This document shows positions 1 to 6,860 of a DNA stretch of 31,798 nucleotides, one piece after another; the first letter of the stretch is position 1, and every line of letters begins with the position of its first letter. The notes beneath the pieces were generated by a model. The model was not told the DNA's origin, did no database searches, and worked only from the letters and a program-made list of their open reading frames with translations. The position numbers and the translations under genes are program-made. The stretch covers positions 1-31,798 of the IMG/VR virus record IMGVR_UViG_3300009034_000155, one strand, 5' to 3'. The stretch is from a virus.

Positions 1-136
1 GTTGCGATTTTTATACTATTCATAATATATTATTTTTTTCATAATGTAATAAAGATTCTTTTCTTTTTCTATACATGCAATTAATATTTTTCTTATGTAA
101 TAAAATATTTCTCTTACCATAATAATATTTCTCATA
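1..136. other. AT-rich non-coding end of window
   Basis: No convincing gene is visible. The stretch is almost entirely A and T and contains two similar 12-nt direct copies (TAATGTAATAAA at 42-53, TTATGTAATAAA at 93-104). No GC hairpin followed by a T-run is present, so I cannot place a terminator for the leftmost operon here. Confidence 0.5.
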
Positions 137-388
137 CTATTTTTTATTATTATCTTTGATATTATTTTTACTATTGGAATTCTTATCAGATACTTTACTT
201 ACTAACTGGTTACTAATAATTTCAGTTTCTCTTTCTATCATACCAGAATATTCCAATACCTTATTTTTAAAGTGTGAGGTATAATTAATTACTCTTGGAG
301 AATATTCCTTATACTCTTTCAAGTACTCATTAACTTTACTTTCTAATCCACTAGAAGTATCTGATGTTATTACGATTACAGTTTTCAT
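137..388 (-). CDS. Hypothetical protein, 83 aa
   Basis: No family is recognised. The start MKTVIVITSD gives a short beta-strand-like N-terminus, followed by a charged helical stretch and a low-complexity tail rich in Asn, Asp, Lys and Ser after about residue 64. An AAGGA element lies about 12 nt before the ATG, so initiation is plausible but not strong. It is the last gene of the operon read from promoter P3 (620-648), just after a 26-residue membrane peptide gene. Codon use is very AT-rich. Confidence 0.55.
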   Translation of the reverse strand: MKTVIVITSDTSSGLESKVNEYLKEYKEYSPRVINYTSHFKNKVLEYSGMIERETEIISNQLVSKVSDKNSNSKNNIKDNNKK

Positions 389-403
389 ATTGCTATGGTA
401 TCC

Positions 404-484
404 TTACTTAGTATACTTATATATAACTACTATTAATATTAATATTAATATTATATTATAATATATATTATTATACTGATTCAT
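404..484 (-). CDS. 26-aa predicted membrane peptide
   Basis: A short ORF with AAGGAG about 11 nt before its ATG. The peptide begins MNQYNNIYYN and continues as a run of Ile, Leu and Val of about 11 residues ending in a basic tail (KYTK), which fits a single membrane-spanning segment. The ORF lies downstream of P3 and upstream of the 83-aa gene. Its start codon lies in one arm of a 9-nt inverted repeat (475-483 against 570-578), so translation could be gated. The AT-rich low-complexity sequence means chance is possible. Confidence 0.45.
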   Translation of the reverse strand: MNQYNNIYYNIILILILIVVIYKYTK

Positions 485-578
485 AGGGAATGAGACTCCT
501 TGTTATTATTATTGGTTTTATAATATAAGTCAATGTAACTTACTTGATAGTACGCAGGTAAGTATTATCTGAATCAGT
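475..578 (-). promoter_or_regulatory. Long-range inverted repeat covering a start codon
   Basis: The motif TGAATCAGT at 570-578 is perfectly complementary to ACTGATTCA at 475-483. On the minus-strand transcript the downstream arm covers the AUG (482-484) of the 26-aa peptide gene. If formed, the duplex would hide that start codon. Only 9 nt pair, with about 86 nt between the arms, so the role is inferred. Confidence 0.35.
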
Positions 579-614
579 TAAGTCAAGATTTATTTCTACT
601 GGTAGCTTAGGCAT
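540..614 (-). CDS. 24-aa possible leaderless micro-ORF
   Basis: The ORF starts at an ATG whose A lies 6 nt after the -10 box of P3, so the transcript would begin at or next to the start codon (leaderless). The peptide starts MPKLPVEINLDLTDSD and has balanced composition, unlike the surrounding low-complexity DNA. It could be a real micro-protein or a leader peptide. No Shine-Dalgarno is possible at this spacing. Confidence 0.35.
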   Translation of the reverse strand: MPKLPVEINLDLTDSDNTYLRTIK

Positions 615-619
615 AATTA

Positions 620-648
620 ATTATAGCAGAAGAAATATTATTTGTCAA
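620..648 (-). promoter_or_regulatory. Promoter P3, sigma-70 type
   Basis: On the minus strand there is a perfect -35 TTGACA (648-643), a 17-nt spacer and a perfect -10 TATAAT (625-620) preceded by TGC, an extended -10. It sits directly downstream of the end of the gene at 667-933 and should drive the leftmost small genes. The expected start of transcription is about 614-612. Confidence 0.85.
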
Positions 649-666
649 GAGCGAGAGATATTATTA

Positions 667-933
667 TTATTTTATTTTATTATTCCTTCTCGGTATCTTC
701 TTCAAAATACTTTTCTTCTTCCGTAACTCATAATGTTCTGGTACGCCTTCGTAATTCAGATTAAAGAAATCAAGAAGAGCAAAGACAAGTTTTTCCAATT
801 GCTTGAGACGTCTTATCAAAGTGTAAAAACCCCAACTTCGATAATCATCCTCTCTTACCCAGTACCCCAGTTTTTCATCCCACTCCAATTCAGCCAACTG
901 TTTTGCTAAAACATCAACTCTCTTATCTTTCAT
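667..933 (-). CDS. Hypothetical protein, 88 aa
   Basis: Starts MKDKRVDVLA and contains an aromatic-rich segment (GYWVREDDYRSWGFYT, residues about 23-38), a leucine-rich helix and a strongly basic C-terminus. No family is recognised. The ATG overlaps the stop of the upstream gene (ATGA), so translation is coupled. It ends about 20 nt before promoter P3 and closes the long left operon. Confidence 0.7.
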   Translation of the reverse strand: MKDKRVDVLAKQLAELEWDEKLGYWVREDDYRSWGFYTLIRRLKQLEKLVFALLDFFNLNYEGVPEHYELRKKKSILKKIPRRNNKIK

Positions 934-1139
934 TCTTTTCTATCTCCTTTCTTCAAATGTAAAACTTTTATTCCTTTTATAGTTTCTTCATCAAGCCAAA
1001 TCATTAAGAATCTCTTTTCAGGGAATAATTTCCTAAGCGCCTTGTGTATTCTACTCATTCCTCGAATCGAGACGGGAAGCGGGAACATAATTAAGTCCCC
1101 ATCCTGAACATTAATTTTTCTTATTTCTTTGATTGTCAT
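930..1139 (-). CDS. Hypothetical protein, 69 aa
   Basis: Starts MTIKEIRKINVQDGDLIMF. The DGDLI stretch near residue 13 resembles the first beta-strand of small beta-barrel folds, but no family can be assigned. It overlaps the upstream gene by 29 nt in another frame and the downstream gene by 4 nt. Confidence 0.6.
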   Translation of the reverse strand: MTIKEIRKINVQDGDLIMFPLPVSIRGMSRIHKALRKLFPEKRFLMIWLDEETIKGIKVLHLKKGDRKE

Positions 1140-1293
1140 TTTGTTTTCCTTTTCTTTCTATTTCTTTGTTAAATTTATCTAACCATATTACTGCTTTTAC
1201 ACTTAAACATACAGATTCATATATTGCTTGTAATAATCCTAAGAACATTAATAAGTATAGATATACAGCCGTCGGTATATGTTTTAATTTCAT
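1111..1293 (-). CDS. Small membrane protein, 60 aa
   Basis: Residues about 8-35 form a hydrophobic segment (AVYLYLLMFLGLLQAIY) fitting one transmembrane helix, followed by a charged tail rich in Lys, Asn and Arg. The ATG overlaps the stop of the preceding gene (ATGA). Function unknown. A small phage membrane protein of this type can act in lysis or superinfection exclusion, but nothing in the sequence decides this. Confidence 0.6.
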   Translation of the reverse strand: MKLKHIPTAVYLYLLMFLGLLQAIYESVCLSVKAVIWLDKFNKEIERKGKQNDNQRNKKN

Positions 1294-1640
1294 ACCTCTG
1301 GATATTCTTTCTCCGCTTTCTTCTCTGCTGGTTGTTTCTTTAAATCAATTCCTTTCGTCGCAATCTCTTGTAATCTCCTATTAAAATATTTGTTAAACTC
1401 ATCCGCTTTCTGTTTCTCCTGGAAGAATTTTTCATCGATAACTTTTATATAAGTATTAAGTCTCAGGATAGAATATTTGAACATCGTAACGAACAAGTGT
1501 ATTGCACATAATTGCCAGTAGGTAATATCCGGTAAGAATCCAAACCACTGCATAAGCAAATGCTTCCACATCAGAAGTTCGATTCCAATCAAACAGAGCC
1601 TGATTGGTAATGATAGAAAAATTAAGACTGTGCTTTTCAT
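1290..1640 (-). CDS. Membrane protein with coiled-coil tail, 116 aa
   Basis: Two hydrophobic stretches (about residues 3-27 and 32-57) are followed by a charged helical region (KQKADEFNKYFNRRLQEI) and a Lys/Glu/Pro tail. A good Shine-Dalgarno (TAGGAGG) precedes the ATG, which overlaps the stop of the upstream gene. The first ten codons (MKSTVLIFLS) nearly duplicate the start of the gene at 1637-1828, pointing to a duplicated 5' end. No family is recognised. Confidence 0.7.
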   Translation of the reverse strand: MKSTVLIFLSLPIRLCLIGIELLMWKHLLMQWFGFLPDITYWQLCAIHLFVTMFKYSILRLNTYIKVIDEKFFQEKQKADEFNKYFNRRLQEIATKGIDLKKQPAEKKAEKEYPEV

Positions 1641-1829
1641 TGCTTAGACCTCCTAATTTTTAATGGATATTTAGTATCAAGATACCAGTTGCCGATTTTA
1701 GAAATAAAATCGTATCGATTTTCTGCTTTCAGATTCTGACTTGCCTTAGTTACCATTCTTAATACTTCATGGAAAGGATGCTGAAGTAAATCTCTCTCCG
1801 ATAAAAAAATTAAGATTGTGCTTTTCATT
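1612..1829. repeat. Near-identical 30-bp copies at two adjacent gene starts
   Basis: The 30 bases at 1612-1641 and at 1800-1829 differ at two positions only. Both cover the ATG and first nine codons of adjacent genes that are otherwise unrelated. The duplication preserves the reading frame in each. Confidence 0.8.
1637..1828 (-). CDS. Hypothetical protein, 63 aa
   Basis: Begins MKSTILIFLSERDLL, then a helical soluble region rich in charged residues. CGGAGGAAATA precedes the start. It shares its first ten residues, but nothing after them, with the next gene. Unknown function. Confidence 0.65.
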   Translation of the reverse strand: MKSTILIFLSERDLLQHPFHEVLRMVTKASQNLKAENRYDFISKIGNWYLDTKYPLKIRRSKQ

Positions 1830-1843
1830 ATTTCCTCCGATTC

Positions 1844-2134
1844 CTATTTTATTTTTGTAAGACACAAAACCGCCAATCTTGTAACTTCTTTTCTTGTTTT
1901 AATATCATCATTTTGTTGCAGAATTGATTTGTAAAAATAATCAAGTAATATATTTGTCGGTGGAATCCCTTCATAATTAAAGTAACCAAATAAAGTATAA
2001 CTTCTCGAAAGCGTATCGTATTCAAAACCAACATCATTTTTGGGCTTAGGCTTGACTGTGTAATCAATCGAAAAGAAGTAAACCGATTTACCAAACAAAC
2101 CTAAGAATAATAATAATACTAAAAATTTTTTCAT
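1844..2134 (-). CDS. Protein with N-terminal signal or anchor, 96 aa
   Basis: I chose the ATG at 2134 because AAAGGAG lies at the right distance and the upstream in-frame extension has no ribosome site. The product opens with MKKFLVLLLFLGLFG, a basic start plus hydrophobic core typical of a Sec signal peptide or membrane anchor. The rest is Tyr/Phe-rich and probably outside the membrane. No family is recognised. It starts inside the end of the upstream gene (4-nt overlap). Confidence 0.65.
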   Translation of the reverse strand: MKKFLVLLLFLGLFGKSVYFFSIDYTVKPKPKNDVGFEYDTLSRSYTLFGYFNYEGIPPTNILLDYFYKSILQQNDDIKTRKEVTRLAVLCLTKIK

Positions 2135-2487
2135 TTCTTTTCTCCTTTCTGGATACAATCCGTACATTTAAAGATATCTTGCTTCTTCTGTGTAACTCCA
2201 ATTCTCTTTAAAGTAATTCCTTTCGGTTTCTCATTTTTATCGGCAGACTGATAATAAAGTCCAGATACTCTTGTGCATTGGATACAGAATCGTGCCCCTG
2301 CCTTGATCATCCGCCATTCTTTTATTTTCGTTCTCTCGAAATCATCTAAGTCTTCGTTTATTCTTGCATCATTCACAACTCTTTCAAGTTCTTCCTGCGC
2401 TTGCTTTCTTGTAAGTTTGACTCCAAGAAAAAATGCGAATAAAACTAAGAAGATACAAATTGAAACTCCGATTATAATTGTGAGCAT
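2131..2487 (-). CDS. Membrane-anchored zinc-ribbon protein, 118 aa
   Basis: An N-terminal transmembrane helix (residues 1-23, LTIIIGVSICIFLVLFAFF) is followed by a charged helix (RKQAQEELERVV) and a C-terminal pair of CxxC knuckles (CIQC near 68, CTDC near 108) likely to bind one zinc. AGGAGG precedes the start. The design suggests a cytoplasmic zinc domain tethered to the membrane. Function unknown. Confidence 0.7.
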   Translation of the reverse strand: MLTIIIGVSICIFLVLFAFFLGVKLTRKQAQEELERVVNDARINEDLDDFERTKIKEWRMIKAGARFCIQCTRVSGLYYQSADKNEKPKGITLKRIGVTQKKQDIFKCTDCIQKGEKK

Positions 2488-2498
2488 GCTTCCTCCTT

Positions 2499-2747
2499 TT
2501 ATGTTTGTGCATGTTTATATATTCCTCTGTCAATCTGATTATCCATTGTCTGCTGTGCAACTTTATTTCTCTTCCTTCTTCTCTTCAATCTTGCTTGGAA
2601 CATATTCTTTCTGATTTTATTTTCTACAATACGTTGCTCTGCGGTTGCCTTATATGGCTTACCTTTCTTGATTACTGGTCTGAATCCAGAAGTAAAATAA
2701 CTTCCGAATAATAATCTCTTCAACCAAGTAAGGAATTTTCTAATCAT
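2499..2747 (-). CDS. Basic hypothetical protein, 82 aa
   Basis: Very basic throughout, with a run of Arg and Lys near residues 54-62 (RLKRRRKRNK), consistent with nucleic-acid or membrane-surface binding. The start overlaps the stop of the upstream gene (ATGA), with AGGAAG upstream. No family is recognised. Confidence 0.6.
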   Translation of the reverse strand: MIRKFLTWLKRLLFGSYFTSGFRPVIKKGKPYKATAEQRIVENKIRKNMFQARLKRRRKRNKVAQQTMDNQIDRGIYKHAQT

Positions 2748-3292
2748 AATGGCTTCCTTTCGAATATTCTATCAAGACTTTTATTTACATCTATCCATTT
2801 CTCCGAATACCATATCTTATTATATTTCTCTTTCATAACTACTAAAAGTAAAAACATCTCCATTGATATTTTCGTGAGAGGTGGTGGGAAACTTATTCCG
2901 TTACCTTCTCGATATTTATAAAGTTTCTCGATAGCATACTGCCAATGGTAATTTAAAATTTCAATTAGTTGGTCGAATCGGGGAAGCCAAAACATATCAT
3001 TCTGAAATTCCTTGATATGCTTTTTCCAATTGACAGCCAAAGAATTAAAACCCTTAAGCCAAATATCTGGAGCGTTTTCATCTTGAAGCATATACCCACG
3101 CCAATAGGATAAAACTTGATAACTTTTATTTTTGTATATTTCTATGAATTCACTAATTGATGCAGTTTGAATTTGACCACTCTTATCTGTAATTCTAGGG
3201 AATGCAATCCAATCCCCCCCTTTTGGTTGCCATAATTTCTGTATTTCTTCTGCCTTCTCGCACATTAAAATATTTTTTTCAGATAAATCCAT
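2744..3292 (-). CDS. Phage hypothetical protein, 182 aa
   Basis: The N-terminal region has the pattern KLWQPKGGDWIAFPR (about residues 19-33), a small beta-type motif I associate with uncharacterised phage proteins. The rest is Trp- and Tyr-rich and helical. AGGGAGGATTC precedes the ATG. It follows the zinc-ribbon gene at 3302-3436 closely and belongs to the same operon. No catalytic motif is visible. Confidence 0.7.
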   Translation of the reverse strand: MDLSEKNILMCEKAEEIQKLWQPKGGDWIAFPRITDKSGQIQTASISEFIEIYKNKSYQVLSYWRGYMLQDENAPDIWLKGFNSLAVNWKKHIKEFQNDMFWLPRFDQLIEILNYHWQYAIEKLYKYREGNGISFPPPLTKISMEMFLLLVVMKEKYNKIWYSEKWIDVNKSLDRIFERKPL

Positions 3293-3301
3293 GAATCCTC
3301 C

Positions 3302-3436
3302 CTATTCACTTTCTGATACAAATCCACACTTCCTGCATTTCCACTTGCGACCTTTCTTCACGGTACGCCAACGAGTTCCACCACATTCTGGACAAACATA
3401 CACTTTATGTTCTTCTGTTCTTAGAATTGCTTCCAT
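3302..3436 (-). CDS. Zinc-ribbon protein, 44 aa
   Basis: A complete small ORF starting MEAILRTEEHKVYVCPECGG and ending FVSESE. Two knuckles, CPEC (15-18) and CRKC (34-37), are separated by a basic hairpin (RWRTVKKGRKWK), the classic zinc-ribbon layout of small nucleic-acid-binding proteins. It overlaps the last 32 nt of the RuvC-like gene in another frame, so the pair is probably coupled. Confidence 0.75.
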   Translation of the reverse strand: MEAILRTEEHKVYVCPECGGTRWRTVKKGRKWKCRKCGFVSESE

Positions 3437-3923
3437 ATTTTTTCCTCACAAACTCCGCAATTAAAAGTGAATCTGCATCCAATTTAAATTCTATATACGG
3501 AAATAATCTTTTACCGATTTCCAAACTTGCTTTCTTGAGTAATGGTGTACCTTTGATTCCAGTCGGTAACATAACTTTCTGCCATTCTTTACAGGAAATA
3601 AATTCATAAGATAATTTCAACTGTTCAAGAATAATTAGAATGCACTCCAAAGCACGAGCAGAAATTAAACTTGCATTAAATTTCTTAGGGTGAACCATTG
3701 GTTTTTCGACGAATACTTTAATATTCTCTTTATGAACATAGCTAATCTGAATCTGAAATAATATATTGGTCAAATCAATATAACTTATCCGGTGAATCCA
3801 TTTTTCTTTCACAGTGAAATCCAGAGTTTTCTTTACCGGCATTAAATAAAATTCTGCTTTCTTATCTGGATAAATTATTCCGATTGAACCAGAAACGCCT
3901 GTATCAATTCCAATGTAAATCAT
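3405..3923 (-). CDS. RuvC-like Holliday junction resolvase
   Basis: Phage members of the RNase H-fold RuvC family cut four-way DNA junctions before packaging. The fold's acidic residues are visible: IGIDTGVSG at 4-12 (D7), VFVEKP near 70-75 (E73), and LDADSLLIAEF at 148-158 (D149 and D151). The stretch EWQKVMLP followed by KKASLEIGKRLFP also matches phage members. Length (172 aa) fits the family. GGAGGAAGAC precedes the ATG, which overlaps the stop of the DUF4031 gene. Confidence 0.88.
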   Translation of the reverse strand: MIYIGIDTGVSGSIGIIYPDKKAEFYLMPVKKTLDFTVKEKWIHRISYIDLTNILFQIQISYVHKENIKVFVEKPMVHPKKFNASLISARALECILIILEQLKLSYEFISCKEWQKVMLPTGIKGTPLLKKASLEIGKRLFPYIEFKLDADSLLIAEFVRKKYGSNSKNRRT

Positions 3924-4219
3924 TTGTCTTCCTCCTCGACGAAACTGTGCCTTTGAATAAAATCATGCATAATTTTTCTTGTCATTTGAATTGCACCTTT
4001 TTTAATAGCAAGTTTTCTTTTTGATTCAGTTAAATCAAAGTGTCTTTTTAACATAGAGCCACTATCTCGATTCTGCATATAACTTGCCTTTAATCCCAAT
4101 TCTTTTACTGCAAATACTATGAGTTCACCAGTCCTATCAGCAAGTAAATGACATGCTTTTTTATATTTCCAATTCTTATTAGGAACAGTATCAAATACCC
4201 AGTCTACATATACTGCCAT
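3920..4219 (-). CDS. DUF4031 family protein, 99 aa
   Basis: Starts MAVYVDWVFDT and contains CHLLADRTGELIVFA, HFDLTESKRKLAIKKGAIQ and a C-terminal TRK segment. This is the usual order of DUF4031, a small phage and bacterial family of unknown activity with conserved His and Asp residues. GGAGGAAGA precedes the ATG. It is coupled by overlap to the RuvC-like gene, a combination that fits DNA metabolism but does not prove it. Confidence 0.85.
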   Translation of the reverse strand: MAVYVDWVFDTVPNKNWKYKKACHLLADRTGELIVFAVKELGLKASYMQNRDSGSMLKRHFDLTESKRKLAIKKGAIQMTRKIMHDFIQRHSFVEEEDK

Positions 4220-4236
4220 TCTTCCTCCAATCCATT

Positions 4237-4551
4237 CTACTCTATGAGTTTGTTTTCTTTTAAGTATATCATCATTTTGCCGAGTGCATTTGGTAAGCTC
4301 AAATCTTTTTTTCTTTTAATTCCATATTCGCCATTACAACTTGAATAACAAACACTCCAACCTTTACTATAGGGATTTACATACAATAAACATTTATAAT
4401 TATAGTCACGATGCGTGTCAATTATAGTTCTAGGCAACATCTCCAACAACTCGTCTGAAATGCCATACTTAATATCAAATCCTAATTTCTTTAATTTATC
4501 CCATATTTCTTGGGATAATATATATTTACTCGGTAAAACACTTCTTTCCAT
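4237..4551 (-). CDS. Phage hypothetical protein, 104 aa
   Basis: Helical N-terminus, central beta-rich part (YKCLLYVNPYSKGWSVCYSSC) and a final segment LPNALGKMMIYLKENKLI. It looks like a small uncharacterised phage protein. GGAGGAAGG precedes the ATG. Function unknown. Confidence 0.7.
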   Translation of the reverse strand: MERSVLPSKYILSQEIWDKLKKLGFDIKYGISDELLEMLPRTIIDTHRDYNYKCLLYVNPYSKGWSVCYSSCNGEYGIKRKKDLSLPNALGKMMIYLKENKLIE

Positions 4552-4563
4552 CCTTCCTCCATT

Positions 4564-4845
4564 CTACTCTGAAGATTCTATGAAAATTATTGATATTACT
4601 TTCTTGCCAGAAATTATCTTTTCGTTGTAGATGGAATTCTGTTTTGGGATTATGTAATATTTCTTAAGTTTTTCTAAAATACAACTTTCAATTCTAATTA
4701 AAAGTGGATGTGCCCCATAATGTTTTATGGGTATACCAAATCTCCCGCAAAAATGAATCTCACCTCTTTTTTGTTCTCTCTCTTTTGGACTCAACCATTC
4801 ACAATCAGACTCACAATATCTCAATTCCTCTCTTATCTTATCCAT
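4564..4845 (-). CDS. Cys-containing hypothetical protein, 93 aa
   Basis: The ATG at 4845 is preferred because AAAGGAGAGGAC lies just before it; an upstream ATG at 4860 sits within that ribosome site. The N-terminal region has C, C and C residues (YCESDCEW, FCGRFG) that might bind metal. The C-terminus is beta-strand-like. No family is recognised. Confidence 0.6.
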   Translation of the reverse strand: MDKIREELRYCESDCEWLSPKEREQKRGEIHFCGRFGIPIKHYGAHPLLIRIESCILEKLKKYYIIPKQNSIYNEKIISGKKVISIIFIESSE

Positions 4846-4856
4846 GTCCTCTCCTT

Positions 4857-5342
4857 TCATTCAATCAAAGACTCGATGAACTGCTGTGATAATTCCCTCA
4901 AATATTTTAATAACTTTATTATATCATCTATAAGAATATTTGCCATACCATACATAATATCCCACTCGCCTTTAGGAAAACCACCATCGCTAAAAATAAT
5001 CAATCTGCCACCCTGTCCTTTTTTATATCCTGCCTCAAGATGTGCAGACCTTCCAGCAGGTAAAACAAGTATTACAGTATCAGCCCAATTAAGCCATTTG
5101 AAATCTTCGTTATATGCCTTTTGAGATTGTGGTTTTTTTAATACATCTATTGCAGTTAATTCTTTAGCTTCTTGTTCTGGTGTGTTCCATTCGGTATAAT
5201 TAAAAACATATCGTGTGCTTGAATCGCAAAAACAATCAACTTCATATCCTTCATCCCTTAATGTTTTTGCTAATGCCAAGCATTGACATTCGTTCTTCCA
5301 TGATGAAGCGATATAAATTTTCATCTTCTTCACTCTTACCAT
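4857..5342 (-). CDS. Nucleoside 2-deoxyribosyltransferase-like protein
   Basis: The segment MKIYIASSWKNE starts a Rossmann-like domain, and WADTVILVLPAGRSAHLEAGY (split here by the conserved Asp and the S-A-H-L-E motif) supplies the active-site Glu pattern seen in 2-deoxyribosyltransferase and related phage nucleotide enzymes. The family cleaves or transfers N-glycosidic bonds of nucleosides or nucleotides. The ATG at 5342 is chosen for its GAGGTG site; a GTG at 5348 and an ATG at 5324 are alternatives. The central insertion is longer than usual, so the substrate is uncertain. Confidence 0.75.
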   Translation of the reverse strand: MVRVKKMKIYIASSWKNECQCLALAKTLRDEGYEVDCFCDSSTRYVFNYTEWNTPEQEAKELTAIDVLKKPQSQKAYNEDFKWLNWADTVILVLPAGRSAHLEAGYKKGQGGRLIIFSDGGFPKGEWDIMYGMANILIDDIIKLLKYLRELSQQFIESLIE

Positions 5343-5354
5343 AATCACCTCGCT

Positions 5355-5555
5355 TTATTTGGGTTGAAAACAAATTTTTTTACCATTTTTATCGTAATAT
5401 TCTTCTGGGTAATCTTTTCCACCTTCTTGTATATGCCAAGGACAATCTGATTTAATTCGTATAGTTCCTCTAGGCATAGATTCTTTATCAAAATCTATTC
5501 TTTTCTTTCGGGGACATCCCTTCTTGAAACATTCTAATATTACCTTTTTGTTCAT
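5355..5555 (-). CDS. Small Cys-containing protein, 66 aa
   Basis: Starts MNKKVILECFKKGCPRKK, with Cys at 9, 14, 38 and 62 that could form a zinc site. A weak AGGGGTGG site precedes the ATG. It overlaps the upstream gene by 68 nt in another frame, so either the overlap is real or one of the two is shorter than drawn. Confidence 0.6.
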   Translation of the reverse strand: MNKKVILECFKKGCPRKKRIDFDKESMPRGTIRIKSDCPWHIQEGGKDYPEEYYDKNGKKICFQPK

Positions 5556-5679
5556 TCGCCACCCCTAATCTATCTTTTAATCTTTGGACTAACTGGGCAA
5601 GAACTTCTACTGAGTATTCAAATAAACATTGTGGATAATCGCTTCTTTCTAAAATACTATCTAATTCTAAATTTGTCAT
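5488..5679 (-). CDS. Hypothetical helical protein, 63 aa
   Basis: Starts MTNLELDSILERSDYPQC after a good AAAGGAG site. The middle (VEVLAQLVQRLKDRLG) is an amphipathic helix that could dimerise. The last third overlaps the next gene in another frame. No family is recognised. Confidence 0.55.
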   Translation of the reverse strand: MTNLELDSILERSDYPQCLFEYSVEVLAQLVQRLKDRLGVANEQKGNIRMFQEGMSPKEKNRF

Positions 5680-6169
5680 TTTTCTCTCCTTTCTGACCGA
5701 ACATTTTTTCTAACAATGCTACCAAGTCAGCCACAGTAATATAAGGAAATTCTGAAACACAACCGTGAGAATAAGTAAGTTGTTTCTTCTTGTCTGCTTC
5801 GGTTAAAATTAGAGAATAGAGTTGGGATTTGAGTTTTCTCTCATAAAGTTTATCAAATTGTTTTTTCCAAGTTTCTTTTGTTAAACATTTCTCACAATTT
5901 CTTTTACAATCACCATGAAACATACAGCACTGTGCTACCATATTATTTATTTCTTCATCAACCCCCACCCCTTCGTTTGGCTTCTCAATGACTTCCTGAG
6001 ATTTATCATCAGATTTATCGTCAATACAATCAAGTTTCCTACAATCCATACATTTCCATCGCCAATCATCTAAATTCATAATGTCTATGTACTCTACGTT
6101 TTCACTACCACAATACTTACATTTTGCTTTTTTATTTACATTCCCGCAACACTTCGACATTTTACTCAT
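5657..6169 (-). CDS. Multi-zinc-finger hypothetical protein, 170 aa
   Basis: The ATG at 6169 is chosen because GGGGAGGC lies directly upstream. The product has an N-terminal zinc ribbon (CKYC and CMDC), an acidic-basic linker containing DDKSDDKSQ, a second Cys cluster (CCMFHGDCKRNCEKC) and a helical end. The same DKS-type linker occurs in the protein at 13481-13900. Likely metal-binding, function unknown. Confidence 0.7.
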   Translation of the reverse strand: MSKMSKCCGNVNKKAKCKYCGSENVEYIDIMNLDDWRWKCMDCRKLDCIDDKSDDKSQEVIEKPNEGVGVDEEINNMVAQCCMFHGDCKRNCEKCLTKETWKKQFDKLYERKLKSQLYSLILTEADKKKQLTYSHGCVSEFPYITVADLVALLEKMFGQKGEKNDKFRIR

Positions 6170-6431
6170 TTTGCCTCCCCTCAACCGCATCAATTATATG
6201 TTCTGTATTTTCTTTTATTGTGTGCCCCATTTGTTTGTAATATCGTAATTTATGTTTTTTAATCCAATTTCCTTCAAGTTGTCCTTCGCTCCAATCATAG
6301 CCACACCATATGCAACGTGCAGTATCAGGACTTAGTTGTTTGGCAAAACCATGTTCATCTGGTATATCATGTTCACCATTCCAATATTCAAAACTTCTTA
6401 ATCCACAACAAGGACATATTTCTAATCTCAT
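6162..6431 (-). CDS. CPCC-type zinc-ribbon protein, 89 aa
   Basis: Starts MRLEICPCCGLRSFEYWNG with knuckles CPCC (6-9) and CIWCGYDW (about 40-47), the arrangement of the small cysteine-rich CPCC family found in bacteria and phages. GGGAGGAAGAG precedes the ATG. It overlaps the upstream 48-aa gene by 4 nt. Function unknown. Confidence 0.75.
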   Translation of the reverse strand: MRLEICPCCGLRSFEYWNGEHDIPDEHGFAKQLSPDTARCIWCGYDWSEGQLEGNWIKKHKLRYYKQMGHTIKENTEHIIDAVEGRQNE

Positions 6432-6574
6432 CTCTTCCTCCCATATAACCCCTCTATTCGACGGATGGCTTCTTTATTTCTAATACAGTCTTCAAATAAT
6501 CCTTTACAAAATTGATTGCTATAATGACACATATCACAAAGTATTTTCCTTAATTTTTCTCGTCTACTCTTCAT
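6428..6574 (-). CDS. Small basic Cys-containing protein, 48 aa
   Basis: Begins MKSRREKLRKILCDMCHYSN, with C13xxC16 and later C23 and C30, suggesting one metal site in a basic helical protein. The stop overlaps the ATG of the next gene (ATGA). Its ribosome site is weak (AAAGGC), so expression may depend on coupling. Confidence 0.6.
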   Translation of the reverse strand: MKSRREKLRKILCDMCHYSNQFCKGLFEDCIRNKEAIRRIEGLYGRKR

Positions 6575-6617
6575 GGGTTTGTGCCTTTCGATTTAGTCAT
6601 TACGAGGGGTTGCTCCA

Positions 6618-6860
6618 TTAACTTTTAAGTATCCTTCTACCAGTATCACTTAACATACACCAATAAATATATTCAAAAATAAGTTTTAATAAACGGTAAA
6701 TCCAATATAATATACTACCTGATATGACTGCCAAAATTATAAATACACAAATATATACAAAAGCTTCGCCACCGTAAGGTTCGACTATCGTTCCATCTAT
6801 ACGTTCATATTCCCATTGTAACGTTAATATTCGCCACCAAAGTTTCAAAAATTCAATCAT
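6618..6860 (-). CDS. Membrane protein, 80 aa
   Basis: Residues about 34-58 (FVYICVFIILAVISGSILYW) form a clear transmembrane helix, with a Trp-rich N-terminal helix and an aromatic segment after it. GGAAGGAAA precedes the ATG. No family is recognised. The DNA from 6575 to 6617 contains no supported gene. Confidence 0.65.
   Translation of the reverse strand: MIEFLKLWWRILTLQWEYERIDGTIVEPYGGEAFVYICVFIILAVISGSILYWIYRLLKLIFEYIYWCMLSDTGRRILKS

Noticed and set aside
4394-4420. TTGACA-like box with an AT-rich -10 on the minus strand
   Set aside because: The spacing to TATAAT is 11 nt and the alternative -10 is poor; it is within a coding region.
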